A stretch of DNA of 64,000 nt from Daejeonella lutea. Lineage in GTDB: Bacteria > Bacteroidota > Bacteroidia > Sphingobacteriales > Sphingobacteriaceae. This document shows positions 8,481-17,764 of the stretch, piece after piece. Where the stretch lies: positions 343,968 to 407,967 of the forward strand of contig NZ_FUYR01000001.1 of the NCBI RefSeq assembly GCF_900168015.1, in the 5' to 3' direction. Made by a program: the position numbers and the translations under genes. The notes under the pieces are model-generated. The model was not told where the DNA came from and made no database searches. It saw only the letters and a list, made by a program, of their open reading frames with translations. Within the stretch, counting starts at the first letter, position 1. The number at the start of each line of letters is the position of its first letter.

Positions 8481-8993
8481 TTAGAAATTAAAGGTTGCCG
8501 TCTTTTTAGGGAAATCGAGTTTTGTGCTCTTTCGCTTACCATCAATAGTAACGTGGATAATGTTTATCTGATCCTTATAAAGATTATGGAGAAAACTTAC
8601 CTGAACGTCAATAGTTTTCGGCGGGCTCACCATTTCTGATTCCAGGTAGACGTAAACAAACTCTTTTTCTTTCTCAAAGCCTAAGTAATTCAATTCCGAG
8701 ATACGAGCACTACTTTTAATCTGAAGATTGGCAAGAATATATTTCTTCACGAGATCCTTCATCGATGCGTGCCTGGCCGGTGCGGACAGATCGATTTTTA
8801 CCTGATATTGCTTTGCTAAAGCTGCTTCGAAGTCGTCAGTGAATATCTTGCATACTACCTCGGTTGTTTTCGAGCCTGAATTCTGAGTAATCTCAAGGGT
8901 GCTGACATGGAGAGGATGTAGCGGAATTAGCGAAGTTGCAGACCCGGTTAGGAGGCTGTAATTTAAAAGTAATTGAAAAAGTAAAACGATCAT
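8481..8993 (-). CDS. DUF6702-like periplasmic protein
   Basis: 170 residues with an N-terminal signal peptide (MIVLLFQLLLNYSLLTGSATS) and the family-typical start of the mature protein HPLHVSTLEI. It continues with strands such as EVVCKIFTDDFEAAL and ends near KKTATF. The family is small, periplasmic and uncharacterised, and in Bacteroidota it commonly sits next to an M1-family peptidase, as here: the M1 gene starts divergently 166 bp away. The shared intergenic region should hold both promoters. Confidence 0.8.
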   Translation of the reverse strand: MIVLLFQLLLNYSLLTGSATSLIPLHPLHVSTLEITQNSGSKTTEVVCKIFTDDFEAALAKQYQVKIDLSAPARHASMKDLVKKYILANLQIKSSARISELNYLGFEKEKEFVYVYLESEMVSPPKTIDVQVSFLHNLYKDQINIIHVTIDGKRKSTKLDFPKKTATFNF

Positions 8994-9159
8994 GTGAAAT
9001 ACAGGTTCATATTCGGTAAAACCTTGTAAATTTACTATTCTGATCCGGAACGAAGGATGCTTATCTCATTTATTCATTACTGAATGCCGGATTTGCACAT
9101 GTCAAAATTCTGAATACCAGTTCGTTAAATGTTTTAAAATTAAGTTTGATATCTATTAT

Positions 9160-11595
9160 ATGAAGTTTTCTGTTACCTGTATTCTTGCTGCAGTGCTCAT
9201 GCCCGGATTGCTGGCTGCACAAAATATCATGAATAATCCCGGGAGCAATCACGGAAATAAATTTGAACAGCTTTCAACCATTCTGACAACACCTAATGAA
9301 CAGCGAACTGCAAGTGGTGCGCCGGGAGTGAAATACTGGCAGCAACGGGCAGATTACGATATCAAATGCGAGCTGGATGAAAAGAATTTAAAACTGACCG
9401 GTGCGGCGAAAATAACTTATCATAATAACTCGCCGGATCCTCTTTCTTATATATGGCTGCAGCTTGATGAAAATGAGCACAGCCTGACAAATAATGCGAA
9501 TTATCAGAATAGCTCAACCTTGCCGGCAAGGGTAAGCGTTAGCAGCCTGGATGCGGCACAGGCAAATAAAACGGATCAGGGTTTTGGGGTTAAAATAAGC
9601 TCTCTCACGGATGTACAAGGCAAGAAACTGTCGTATACTACCAATAAAACAATGATGCGTATTGATCTGGCTCAACCATTAAAATCCGGCCAGTTTTTCG
9701 TGTTTAATGTAGCCTGGTCCTATAAAATATCTGACCGAATGGTACAGGGTGGACGGGGAGGTTACGAGTATTTCCCTGAAGACGGTAATTATTTATTTAC
9801 TATGGCTCAATGGTATCCGCGTTTATGTGTATACAGTGACTTTCAGGGATGGCAAAACCAACAGTTTACGGGGCGGGGAGAGTTTGCCCTTACATTCGGG
9901 AATTTTAAAGTTCAGATGTCTGTACCTGCGGATCATGTTGTCGGCTCCACCGGCGAATGTCTTAACTACGCAGCTGTATTAAGCCCTGAGCGGCTTTCCA
10001 GGTGGCAGAAAGCTAAAAATTCAAGTGTGCCGGTGGAAATTGTAACCCTTGCAGAAGCTAAAAAAGCAGAAGCTGTAAAAAGTACCGGCGTTAAGACCTG
10101 GGTGTTCCAGGCAGAAAATGTCCGTGACTTTGCATGGACTTCGTCCCGGAAATTTGTTTGGGATGCCATGCCGCAAAAGATTGCTGAAACAGGGAAGTCG
10201 GTGATGTGTATGAGCTTCTACGGCAAGGAAGCCTATAATTTATACAGCAGATTTTCGACCCGCGCTATTGCCCACACGATTAAAACTTATTCTGATTTCA
10301 CTATCCCTTACCCATATCCTGTTGCACAAAGCGTTGAGGCTGCTAACGGAATGGAATACCCTATGATCTGCTTTAACTATGGACGCACCGAAAAGGACGG
10401 AACTTACAGCGAAGCAACTAAGAACGGTATGCTGGGTGTGATAATTCATGAGGTTGGGCATAACTTCTTCCCTATGATCGTCAACAGTGACGAGCGTCAG
10501 TGGACCTGGATGGATGAAGGGTTAAATTCTTTCCTCGAGTACCTGACAGAGGAGTTGTGGGATAATAAATACCCTGTGAAAAGGGGAGCAGCGTATGCAA
10601 TAGTTGATTACATGAAGCTGCCTAAAGATGAACTGGAACCTGTAATGACCAATTCAGAAAACATTGTACGCTTTGGGCCGAATGCCTACAGTAAGCCAGC
10701 CACTGCACTTAATATTTTGAGAGAATCCATCATGGGCCGCGAGTTGTTTGATTTCGCATTCAAGCAATACGCCAGACGCTGGGCTTTTAAGCATCCAACA
10801 CCGGCAGATCTTTTCAGGACCATGGAAGATGCCAGCGGGGAGGATCTGGATTGGTTCTGGAGGGGCTGGTTCTACAGCACGGATGCGGTCGATATTTCCC
10901 TTGATTCTGTGAAAGTTGGAAAAGTGGACGCAAATACTCTTGCTGCTGCTAATTCCGGAAACGGGGTAAACAGGGTCAGGGCAAATGCAGGAACTCCCGC
11001 GCTCCCACTGCCCAACCTGAACTATTTCGAGGATATCTCTAAAATCCGGAACAAAGAAGATAAGACCATCCGCTTTTACACGGACCTCGATACGGCTACC
11101 CAGGATTTCTACTGGAAGTATTATCGCGGATTAGCAAAGATTGATACTGCAGAATATAGAAAAATGATCGCTACTGCGGCTCTGCAAGCGCCGCCGCCGA
11201 CGGCACCATCACCGCTAACAGCAGAGGAGAAGTCAAGGCACGACGGGAAATATTTATATGAGCTCTCGTTCGGTAATAAAGGTGGATTGGTCATGCCAAT
11301 TATTGTTGAATTCACATTCAAGGACGGCAGTAAACAGACAGATAAGATCCCTGCTCAGATCTGGAGGTTAAATGAGAAAAATGCCTCGAAATTTTACATC
11401 CACGAAAAAGAGGTTGCGTCAATAAAATTGGATCCGCTCAGAGAAACGGCTGATATTGATGAAGCGAACAACTATTGGGGCACACTACCGCAGCCTACTC
11501 GTTTCCAGTTGTTCAAGCAATCTATGGGTCGTGAAGCTGCGCGCGGTCAGTCGGCAGGGGTCAATCCTATGCAAGTACCGGCTGGGAAGAATTAG
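9160..11595 (+). CDS. secreted M1-family zinc metallopeptidase
   Basis: An 811-residue aminopeptidase-like protein with a signal peptide (ILAAVLMPGLLAAQ). The N-terminal beta domain (~40-280) precedes the catalytic thermolysin-like domain. The zinc motif is H430-E-V-G-H434 with Glu453 eighteen residues after the second His (WTWMDEGLNSFLEYL). The substrate-binding GAMEN element appears as NGMEYPMI, a frequent variant in this Bacteroidota clade. A C-terminal region (~560-811) carries a Pro/Ala-rich linker (APPPTAPSP). It probably trims peptides in the periplasm or outside. No neighbour points to a dedicated substrate. Confidence 0.92.
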   Translation: MKFSVTCILAAVLMPGLLAAQNIMNNPGSNHGNKFEQLSTILTTPNEQRTASGAPGVKYWQQRADYDIKCELDEKNLKLTGAAKITYHNNSPDPLSYIWLQLDENEHSLTNNANYQNSSTLPARVSVSSLDAAQANKTDQGFGVKISSLTDVQGKKLSYTTNKTMMRIDLAQPLKSGQFFVFNVAWSYKISDRMVQGGRGGYEYFPEDGNYLFTMAQWYPRLCVYSDFQGWQNQQFTGRGEFALTFGNFKVQMSVPADHVVGSTGECLNYAAVLSPERLSRWQKAKNSSVPVEIVTLAEAKKAEAVKSTGVKTWVFQAENVRDFAWTSSRKFVWDAMPQKIAETGKSVMCMSFYGKEAYNLYSRFSTRAIAHTIKTYSDFTIPYPYPVAQSVEAANGMEYPMICFNYGRTEKDGTYSEATKNGMLGVIIHEVGHNFFPMIVNSDERQWTWMDEGLNSFLEYLTEELWDNKYPVKRGAAYAIVDYMKLPKDELEPVMTNSENIVRFGPNAYSKPATALNILRESIMGRELFDFAFKQYARRWAFKHPTPADLFRTMEDASGEDLDWFWRGWFYSTDAVDISLDSVKVGKVDANTLAAANSGNGVNRVRANAGTPALPLPNLNYFEDISKIRNKEDKTIRFYTDLDTATQDFYWKYYRGLAKIDTAEYRKMIATAALQAPPPTAPSPLTAEEKSRHDGKYLYELSFGNKGGLVMPIIVEFTFKDGSKQTDKIPAQIWRLNEKNASKFYIHEKEVASIKLDPLRETADIDEANNYWGTLPQPTRFQLFKQSMGREAARGQSAGVNPMQVPAGKN

Positions 11596-11722
11596 GCGTA
11601 AAAGGTGTCGATGGTGATGGCCGTTCCGCCGCCAAGTGGTGATGGAATAGGACATGGCATTGCATCTTGTCACATTTCATTAATTTCATTAGTATTACAT
11701 CAACATTAACATCCTGCTCAAA

Positions 11723-13054
11723 ATGAATTTTACAAAACCCCTCGTAGCGGTAGCGCTCTTCCTCATCACCACCAGCTCAATATTTGCACAAGTCCCGGCA
11801 AACCTGAAGAAAGAAGGGTTCGTTGCTCTTTTCAACGGAAAAAATCTTAAAGGCTGGAAAGGACTCGTAGCTGATCCAATTAAAAGATCTAAAATGTCTG
11901 CTTCAGAACTTGCTGAAGCACAAAAGAAAGCGGATGCTGAAATGCGTGAAAGCTGGGTGGTAAAGAATGGTGAACTTCATTTCATGTCGCACGGCAATAA
12001 CATTGTGACAGCAAAAAAGTATCGCGATTTTGAAATGCTAGTCGATTGGAAAATCTTTGATGACGGAAAAGGGCAGGGCGATGCAGGGATTTATCTCCGA
12101 GGTACACCGCAGGTTCAGATTTGGGATAACGCCCGTGTAAAAGTTGGTGCACAGGTTGGTTCCGGCGGTTTATACAATAACAAGGTGCACGAAAGCAAGC
12201 CGCTGAAAGTTGCTGATAAGAAACTTGGCGAGTGGAACACCTTCCGCATTATCATGAAAGCTGACCGGGTAACAGTTTACCTGAATGGAGAGCTGGTAAC
12301 GGACAACGTAATCCTTGAGAATTACTGGGACCGGAGTCTGCCGATTTATCCGGAGGGTGAAATCGAGCTTCAGGCGCACGGTTCTCCGGTTGCATACCGT
12401 AATATTTACATTAAGGAATTACCTAGTTCAAAAGTATACCAACTGAGCTCCCAGGAAAAGAAAGATGGTTTTAAAACGCTATTTGACGGCACTAATATGT
12501 TTCAATGGACTGGAAATACAGCGGATTATGTAACAGAAAACGGAAACCTGGTGATCACGCCGAAGCCTGCAAAAGGTTCAGGTGGCAATCTTTTTACCAA
12601 GGAAGAATTTAGTGATTTTATTTTCAGGTTCGAGTTTCAGTTAACTCCTGGCGCTAACAACGGATTAGGTATTCGTGCACCCTTAACGGGAGATGCAGCC
12701 TATCAGGGAATGGAAATTCAAATATTAGACAATGATGCGCCGGTTTATAAAGACCTTCATATTTATCAATATCACGGTTCGATTTATGGCACGGTTCCCG
12801 CCAAAAGAGGTTACTTAAAACCTACTGGACAGTGGAATTACCAGGAGGTAGTTGTTCAGGGTCCGAAGATAAAAGTTACCCTCAATGGTACAGTAATACT
12901 TGATGCGGACATTACTGAGGCCCGGAAAAATGGAGCTGTCGACGGGAAACCCCATCCCGGTTTATTACGTGAAAGCGGTCATATTGGATTTCTTGGACAT
13001 GGCTCGCCTGTGAAGTTCAGGAATATCAGGATCAAGGATTTGAAATCGAATTAG
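11723..13054 (+). CDS. secreted protein with two DUF1080 (3-keto-disaccharide hydrolase-type) domains
   Basis: 443 residues with a signal peptide (LVAVALFLITTSSIFAQ). Two lectin-like jelly-roll domains follow: residues ~27-235 open with GFVALFNGKNLKGWKGL and ~245-440 with GFKTLFDGTNMFQWTGN. Each ends with an AHGSPVAYRNIYIKEL or GHGSPVKFRNIRIKDL strand. DUF1080 proteins include 3-keto-glycoside hydrolases and carbohydrate-binding domains. The double-domain form is common in Bacteroidota. It stands alone, 127 bp after the M1 gene, so its substrate cannot be inferred from context. Confidence 0.9.
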   Translation: MNFTKPLVAVALFLITTSSIFAQVPANLKKEGFVALFNGKNLKGWKGLVADPIKRSKMSASELAEAQKKADAEMRESWVVKNGELHFMSHGNNIVTAKKYRDFEMLVDWKIFDDGKGQGDAGIYLRGTPQVQIWDNARVKVGAQVGSGGLYNNKVHESKPLKVADKKLGEWNTFRIIMKADRVTVYLNGELVTDNVILENYWDRSLPIYPEGEIELQAHGSPVAYRNIYIKELPSSKVYQLSSQEKKDGFKTLFDGTNMFQWTGNTADYVTENGNLVITPKPAKGSGGNLFTKEEFSDFIFRFEFQLTPGANNGLGIRAPLTGDAAYQGMEIQILDNDAPVYKDLHIYQYHGSIYGTVPAKRGYLKPTGQWNYQEVVVQGPKIKVTLNGTVILDADITEARKNGAVDGKPHPGLLRESGHIGFLGHGSPVKFRNIRIKDLKSN

Positions 13055-13363
13055 CCCTTAAGAATTGAAAACTGGAATGAATCTCCCTGACGGCCGGCAG
13101 GATTATAGTTCTTTGGTTTTTAGTCTTTTCGTAAATTATAGGTAAAATGTAGTTCGGGCTGTGAGGCGAGATCCAGACCCAGGTATAGAAAAGTCTATCA
13201 TCACATAATGATATGAGCTTGCTTTTGCCATAATTTGCGGTTTACCACCCCTCCCTCGTATAAATACCTGATCTGACTAATTTGCCGATTAATTGAAACT
13301 GTTTTGCAGAAATCCGTGTTGCAAAAGAAGAAATACCAATTGTAAACTAAAAAACCAATTACC
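13055..13363. other. intergenic region, 309 bp
   Basis: I see no gene or RNA here. It holds a degenerate relative of the GC-rich palindrome (gacggccggcagg, near 13090) and presumably the promoter of the stress-protein gene at 13364. No hairpin with a T-tract is evident. Confidence 0.5.
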
Positions 13364-13897
13364 ATGGAAAACAATTCAGCAAATAATAACCGTATGATGA
13401 CGGGAATGTTCAGGGACAGAGAAAGTGCAGAGAACGCTTATAATTCATTACATTCAAGAGGTTATTCACAGGACGATATTAATTTAATGATGTCTGATGA
13501 GACCCGGAAAAGGCATTTTGAACATTCAGAAGTTGATACTGAACTGGGCAATAAGGCGCTGGAAGGTGCGGGTACCGGATCAGCAATAGGCGGAACTGCA
13601 GGTGCAATTATTGGAGCAGTCGCAGCGATAGGTACTGCTGTCGCTTTGCCAGGCTTAGGTTTGGTGATTGCTGGTCCTCTGGCAGCTGGTCTGGCAGGGG
13701 CGGGAGCAGGTGGCCTGACAGGAGGTATTGTTGGTGCCCTTGTGGGATCAGGAATTCCTGAAGAGCGTGCTGTAGAGTATGAGTCAGGAGTAAAAGAAGG
13801 TGGTATAGTAATGGGTGTAACTCCCCGTACTAAAGAAGATGCTGACTACTTCGAAACAGAGTGGAAAAATAACCGTGGCGAGTATATTCACCGCTAG
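13364..13897 (+). CDS. general-stress-type protein with glycine-zipper segment
   Basis: 177 residues. The N-terminal ~55 residues (GMFRDRESAENAYNSLHSRGYSQDDINLMMSDETR) match the fold seen in general stress protein 17M/YsnF-type proteins. The middle (~65-130) is a long Gly/Ala-rich stretch (GGTAGAIIGAVAAIGTAVALPG and GLAGAGAGGLTGGIVGAL) resembling a glycine zipper that could insert in or associate with membranes. The C-terminus is charged. Such genes are usually stress-induced. A strong hairpin terminator follows directly. Confidence 0.8.
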   Translation: MENNSANNNRMMTGMFRDRESAENAYNSLHSRGYSQDDINLMMSDETRKRHFEHSEVDTELGNKALEGAGTGSAIGGTAGAIIGAVAAIGTAVALPGLGLVIAGPLAAGLAGAGAGGLTGGIVGALVGSGIPEERAVEYESGVKEGGIVMGVTPRTKEDADYFETEWKNNRGEYIHR

Positions 13898-13908
13898 TAT
13901 TTAAAATA

Positions 13909-13941
13909 AAGCGAACGCTGAGTGAAAACCAGCGTTCGCTT
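13909..13941 (+). terminator. hairpin terminator after the stress-protein gene
   Basis: A perfect 12-bp stem (AAGCGAACGCTG with its complement CAGCGTTCGCTT) and a 9-nt loop lie 12 bp after the stop at 13897. The following T-rich run is short (tcatttatt). Confidence 0.7.
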
Positions 13942-13982
13942 CATTTATTGTAATTTAAACTTAATATTCAATATCCATCCAA

Positions 13983-14162
13983 ATGAAACATTTATCCAAA
14001 CTATTATTTTTATTCCTTGGAGTCAGTTTACTTGCGGCTTCATGTAATAACACGACTACAAATGACACTGATTCAGATACTTCAAATGGAGTAATTGACT
14101 CGATGCCTGTGGATACGACTGCGTCGGGAGATACTGCAGTTGTTGTAGACTCCATCCGCTAA
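13983..14162 (+). CDS. small lipoprotein, 59 residues
   Basis: A short gene read directly from the sequence: ATG at 13983, TAA at 14160-14162. The N-terminus MKHLSKLLFLFLGVSLLAASC is a clean lipoprotein signal with lipobox L-A-A-S-C21. The mature part is only ~38 residues, very rich in Thr, Asp and Ser (NNTTTNDTDSDTSNG), so it is a flexible acidic tail on a lipid anchor. Such entericidin-like or spacer lipoproteins are common next to stress genes. A hairpin terminator follows. I assign no function. Confidence 0.75.
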   Translation: MKHLSKLLFLFLGVSLLAASCNNTTTNDTDSDTSNGVIDSMPVDTTASGDTAVVVDSIR

Positions 14163-14209
14163 AAAACAAAAGCAACTAAACTAAACGAAACGACAGATTA
14201 CAGTCGTGG

Positions 14210-14238
14210 AAAAGATCGCCTTAAAGACGATCTTTTTT
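14210..14238 (+). terminator. rho-independent terminator after the small lipoprotein
   Basis: An AAAGATCG / CGATCTTT stem (14211-14218 and 14228-14235) with a 9-nt loop ends in a run of T (ctttttttg). It terminates the 13983-14162 transcript. Confidence 0.8.
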
Positions 14239-14269
14239 TGTTTAATTAATCCCAAATTGTTGCGATCGC

Positions 14270-14845
14270 TTATAACCATGCGATGGCAGTAAATCCTGTT
14301 AATTTTCTCTGGATGAGTGGGACGGCCATAATGTTCAGCTCCCTTTTTATTACGTTTTTTCTGAACCAGGGATAAGCAAAGTAGGTCAACCGTGTTGAAG
14401 CAATTCCAACCCCAGCACCAGCAATGACGTCGCTGAACCAGTGCTTATTATTCATCATTCTTAGGGCACCAGTCGCGCCGGCCAGTGAATAACCTACGTA
14501 ACCGAAAATAGGAGAATTGTCTTTGAACTCTTGTCTCATAAATTCAGCCGCAACAAAGGCGGTAGCTGTGTGTCCGGATGGAAACGACCTTCGATCATCA
14601 CCTGACGGTCGCAGCTTATAGGTATTTGATTTAAGGAAATTAACTGTTGCGCCCATCAAAGAATTTGAGATCAGATACAGTGCTGTCCGATCAAATAAAT
14701 TGTTCTTTCCCTTTGCACCCAAGGCTCCCAGTGTATATACCAAAGCAACAGGGGCATATTGAAGTTTGTCGTCAATGTTTGTGGAAAATCCGGGCATTTC
14801 TTCCAACAGCTCATGATTGAGTTCCTTATCTGTTCGCCAAACCAT
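14270..14845 (-). CDS. PAP2-superfamily phosphatase (start uncertain)
   Basis: At least 191 residues from the first in-frame ATG (14843-14845). The phosphatase motifs are clear: K-x6-RP (KLRPSGDDRR), PSGH (SFPSGHTATAF) and the third motif with RMMNNKHWFSDVIAG, that is R-x5-H-x3-D. Members dephosphorylate lipid phosphates such as undecaprenyl-PP or phosphatidylglycerol-P. The frame continues upstream for 66 codons, encoding a convincing signal peptide (I-K-K-A-A-L-T-I-I-F-C-L-V-W) that would begin at an ATA codon (15041-15043). The protein therefore probably starts there by a nonstandard or mutated codon, or the gene lost its start. Confidence 0.85.
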   Translation of the reverse strand: MVWRTDKELNHELLEEMPGFSTNIDDKLQYAPVALVYTLGALGAKGKNNLFDRTALYLISNSLMGATVNFLKSNTYKLRPSGDDRRSFPSGHTATAFVAAEFMRQEFKDNSPIFGYVGYSLAGATGALRMMNNKHWFSDVIAGAGVGIASTRLTYFAYPWFRKNVIKRELNIMAVPLIQRKLTGFTAIAWL

Positions 14846-15244
14846 GCCCTTGTTCAGGGACGTGAAACCATACCCTATAAGTACTAATGGGAACGCATAA
14901 CGTGTGGCTTTTTGATATTTAGTAAATGCCGGTTCATTTCCTCCTACTATTCCATCATTTTTGACATTTAGCGAATCTGTTTGTTGTGAAAAACAAATTA
15001 TCCATACCAGGCAGAAGATGATCGTGAGCGCTGCTTTTTTTATATGGTCACTACATTAAGTAATTCTCAAATTTTGAAATGAAGTTAACATGAAATCTTG
15101 AAGAAACTTTGAAGGCTGAATATCCAGCCTAATATTTTGAAAACGGTAATTAAGACCTCTACCCAGAATAAATTATATCCAATGATGATTGTATTTGAGT
15201 AATTCATTTTTGATTAAATTTACCACACACTAAATCAAATCAAC

Positions 15245-15763
15245 ATGAAAAAGTTTACTCTACTTTTTACTCTACTGGCGATTGCATGTACAAGTGCGTT
15301 TTCGCAAATCACTAAAGAACAAAATATCGCCGAATGGACTCGCGCAAAGGCATACACCAAAGTTTATTTGGACGCTATGCCAGCAGATGGTTATGCATTC
15401 AAAGCCACTCCGGAGGTACGCACCTTTGCTCAGCAGATGTTGCACCTCGCAGGGGCAAATTATATGTTTTCATCCAGCGCAGCAGGGAAGACTCCACCGG
15501 CAGAAGCAAATGCTGAAAAAGCGGTAACGCCGACTAAAGAAGCAGTTACAAAGGCAGTGCTAGACAGTTACGATTATGCGATCAATATTATACAAAATAC
15601 TCCTGCTGAGCAGATGTCCCAAGAGATCACATTGTTTAATATGAAAACAACGAAAGGACTTGCCTTCGCTAAGGCTTTCGAGCACCAAACACATCACCGC
15701 GGGCAAACTACACCATACCTGCGTTTAAAAGGTGTCACACCACCAAACGAGATGTTGTTTTAA
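15245..15763 (+). CDS. secreted DinB-family protein
   Basis: 172 residues with a signal peptide (MKKFTLLFTLLAIACTSAFSQ). The DinB/YfiT four-helix metalloprotein fold is indicated by the conserved His in MLHLAGANYMF and the C-terminal pair in FEHQTHHRGQTTPYLRLKG, the usual three-His metal site. The family includes thiol-dependent hydrolases and transferases. Export to the periplasm is a common Bacteroidota variant. It stands alone and converges on the TPR gene. Confidence 0.88.
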   Translation: MKKFTLLFTLLAIACTSAFSQITKEQNIAEWTRAKAYTKVYLDAMPADGYAFKATPEVRTFAQQMLHLAGANYMFSSSAAGKTPPAEANAEKAVTPTKEAVTKAVLDSYDYAINIIQNTPAEQMSQEITLFNMKTTKGLAFAKAFEHQTHHRGQTTPYLRLKGVTPPNEMLF

Positions 15764-15775
15764 TATCTCTGTCTG

Positions 15776-15807
15776 CATATCCCAGCCATTTTCATGGCAG
15801 GGATATG
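15776..15807. terminator. hairpin between convergent genes
   Basis: A 14-bp stem with one A/A mismatch (CATATCCC-a-GCCAT against ATGGC-a-GGGATATG) and a 4-nt loop, between the stops at 15763 (+) and 15834 (-). T-tracts are weak on both sides, so it may block both transcripts mainly by structure. Confidence 0.6.
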
Positions 15808-15833
15808 TTCCTAATATATGTTGAACTATATCC

Positions 15834-17516
15834 TTATCCACCCAGGGCCTTTATAGCTTGTAAGGCTGTTGGATTAGTGGGTTCAATCTCAAGCGCTTTT
15901 TTGAAGAGATCAAGTGCCTTTGCATTATTTCCGTCTCGTCTGGCAGCGACCGACCCTAGATAGAGGTATGATTCAATAAGGGTCCGTTTTTCTGAATCCT
16001 TGTCTTTTAGTTCAGGCTTCTCAACCGTTACAATATTTACATATTTCTCGAAGAATGGTACACCGAGCCCTTTGGTATCAGCCTCTCCGTCAAGAAGTCG
16101 GTGAATTCGTCCCCGGTAAATCCAGGCGATTTGGGTTGTGGGAGCTTTTTCAACAAGATAAGCAAATGCCTTTTCTGCTTTATTAAGCAGCTCAATTGAA
16201 GGACTTTGGCCGGCGTTTTTCGCATTAGCAAATTGCGTGTAGTAAGTCTGTCCTAGGAAATAGTAATCCTGCAGATTTCTTTTCGGATTTTTTATTGACA
16301 CTTCATATGCCTTTGCCGCTTCGTCATATTTTCGTCCTTTGTATAGTATCTGGGCAGCTTCGCTCACGAACTCAATGTTTGCTGAATCCTTTTCTATAGC
16401 TTTGATAAGATTTACATAGCCTTCGTTGAACTGAACACTATCTTTCAATTGTGCGCGGCCCAGGTATAAATAATCCTGACCAATAATCCGTGCGGGCTCT
16501 ACCTTGGCCATAAAGTCTTTCAGAGCAGATGTAGTCTGGGGATAGTTTCCGTTTTCAAAAGCGGCGTAGGCCAGATAGCGAAGCACCCGGGCATCCGATT
16601 TTTCAATTTTTGCCATCGCATTTGCTTCAGTTTCCAATGCTTTAAAATCCTTAGTCAAATACAGGAAATCTGCATGTCGCAAGCGTGAATCCATCGATCT
16701 GTCAGTTAGATCCATGTATTTCTCGTAATATTGCAAGGCCTGTTTTATCCGAGTCTCATGTTCTTTTTGTGATGTCCATGACCAGCCCAGGTGGGCCTCC
16801 GCAAGCTCGCGATACGCCGGACCGTAATTTGGATCGAGCGCCACAACATTATTATATTCTGCAATAGATTCAGGGAATGCTTTAGAAAGCTTGTTGATTT
16901 TACCCAATTCAACTTTGGAACGCAACAGAGTCTTATCCATATCATATGCGCTCCGGTATGCACTAAAGGCATCGCTGTTTTTCTTTTGGAGCCGATATGC
17001 ATCGCCCAGAGCAAGAAATACTAAGGGGTCCTTGGCATTGGTCATTTTGGCCCTCTCCAGATGTACCAGTGCTTCTGTTAGATTTGGATCGATGGCATTG
17101 ATGTATGCGTTTGCTATATGCAGGTCTGTGGCGTGATCTTTCTTCTTTGTTAGGGCAATTGCCTTATCGAAATTTAACTTGGGGTTTTTTTTCTGAGCGA
17201 GGTCCACTGCTCCAAGTCCGATGAAATTTAAAGGATAATCTGCCTTGATCTCGGTGCCCTTTAAAAATGCTGCCTTTGCGGAATCGATATAATCTGGGCG
17301 TTGGTTACTCACCCTGGTTTTTAAATACAGGTCGCCCAGCACAAAGTAAACCTCAGCATTTGCTGGCTCAGAAACTGTTAATTTCCTCAGCAATGATTTA
17401 CCTTTTTGATATTGTTCGGAGTCAATAGCCTTGCGGGCTTCCGCCAGGGTTTGGGCGCTGATCGTATAGCTGAAAGTCAGCAGTGCCAGGGTCAGGTAGG
17501 TGGTATTAACGTTCAT
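15834..17516 (-). CDS. TPR-repeat protein, exported
   Basis: 560 residues with a signal peptide (LTLALLTFSYTISAQ) followed by tetratricopeptide repeats along nearly the whole length. Recognisable units include NAEVYFVLGDLYLKTR, DPLVFLALGDAYRLQKKN, NYGPAYRELAEAHLGW, DYYFLGQTYYTQFAN and NAKALDLFKKALEIEPTNPTAL. It is likely a periplasmic scaffold for protein-protein contacts. The frame is intact and the length fits similar Bacteroidota proteins. No neighbour suggests its partner. Confidence 0.88.
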   Translation of the reverse strand: MNVNTTYLTLALLTFSYTISAQTLAEARKAIDSEQYQKGKSLLRKLTVSEPANAEVYFVLGDLYLKTRVSNQRPDYIDSAKAAFLKGTEIKADYPLNFIGLGAVDLAQKKNPKLNFDKAIALTKKKDHATDLHIANAYINAIDPNLTEALVHLERAKMTNAKDPLVFLALGDAYRLQKKNSDAFSAYRSAYDMDKTLLRSKVELGKINKLSKAFPESIAEYNNVVALDPNYGPAYRELAEAHLGWSWTSQKEHETRIKQALQYYEKYMDLTDRSMDSRLRHADFLYLTKDFKALETEANAMAKIEKSDARVLRYLAYAAFENGNYPQTTSALKDFMAKVEPARIIGQDYLYLGRAQLKDSVQFNEGYVNLIKAIEKDSANIEFVSEAAQILYKGRKYDEAAKAYEVSIKNPKRNLQDYYFLGQTYYTQFANAKNAGQSPSIELLNKAEKAFAYLVEKAPTTQIAWIYRGRIHRLLDGEADTKGLGVPFFEKYVNIVTVEKPELKDKDSEKRTLIESYLYLGSVAARRDGNNAKALDLFKKALEIEPTNPTALQAIKALGG

Positions 17517-17650
17517 TGGCTTTGATTTATACTAGAGTTAAATTCGCCATATTCACATTTCTTGCTGCTGAAATTAGATTGCCAATTTCCCGAGCTTTCT
17601 AAGAAAGCGTCATGAGATTAGCAAAATATCCCCTGCACACTCTAACTTAC

Positions 17651-17677
17651 ATAAATATTTTTTAAAAAAATATTTAT
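17651..17677. other. 27-bp perfect A/T-only inverted repeat
   Basis: Arms of 13 bp (ATAAATATTTTTT and its complement) flank a single A, 88 bp before the ATG at 17765 in a 248-bp divergent promoter region. It may be an operator or an AT-rich promoter element. No other feature is visible in this gap. Confidence 0.6.
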
Positions 17678-17764
17678 AAATGCTTATAAATGAATGCTTC
17701 TTGTGCCTAATTAAATTAATGTTTTTAATATTTTATATTGCATTTCAAAACCCAGAAATCTCAA

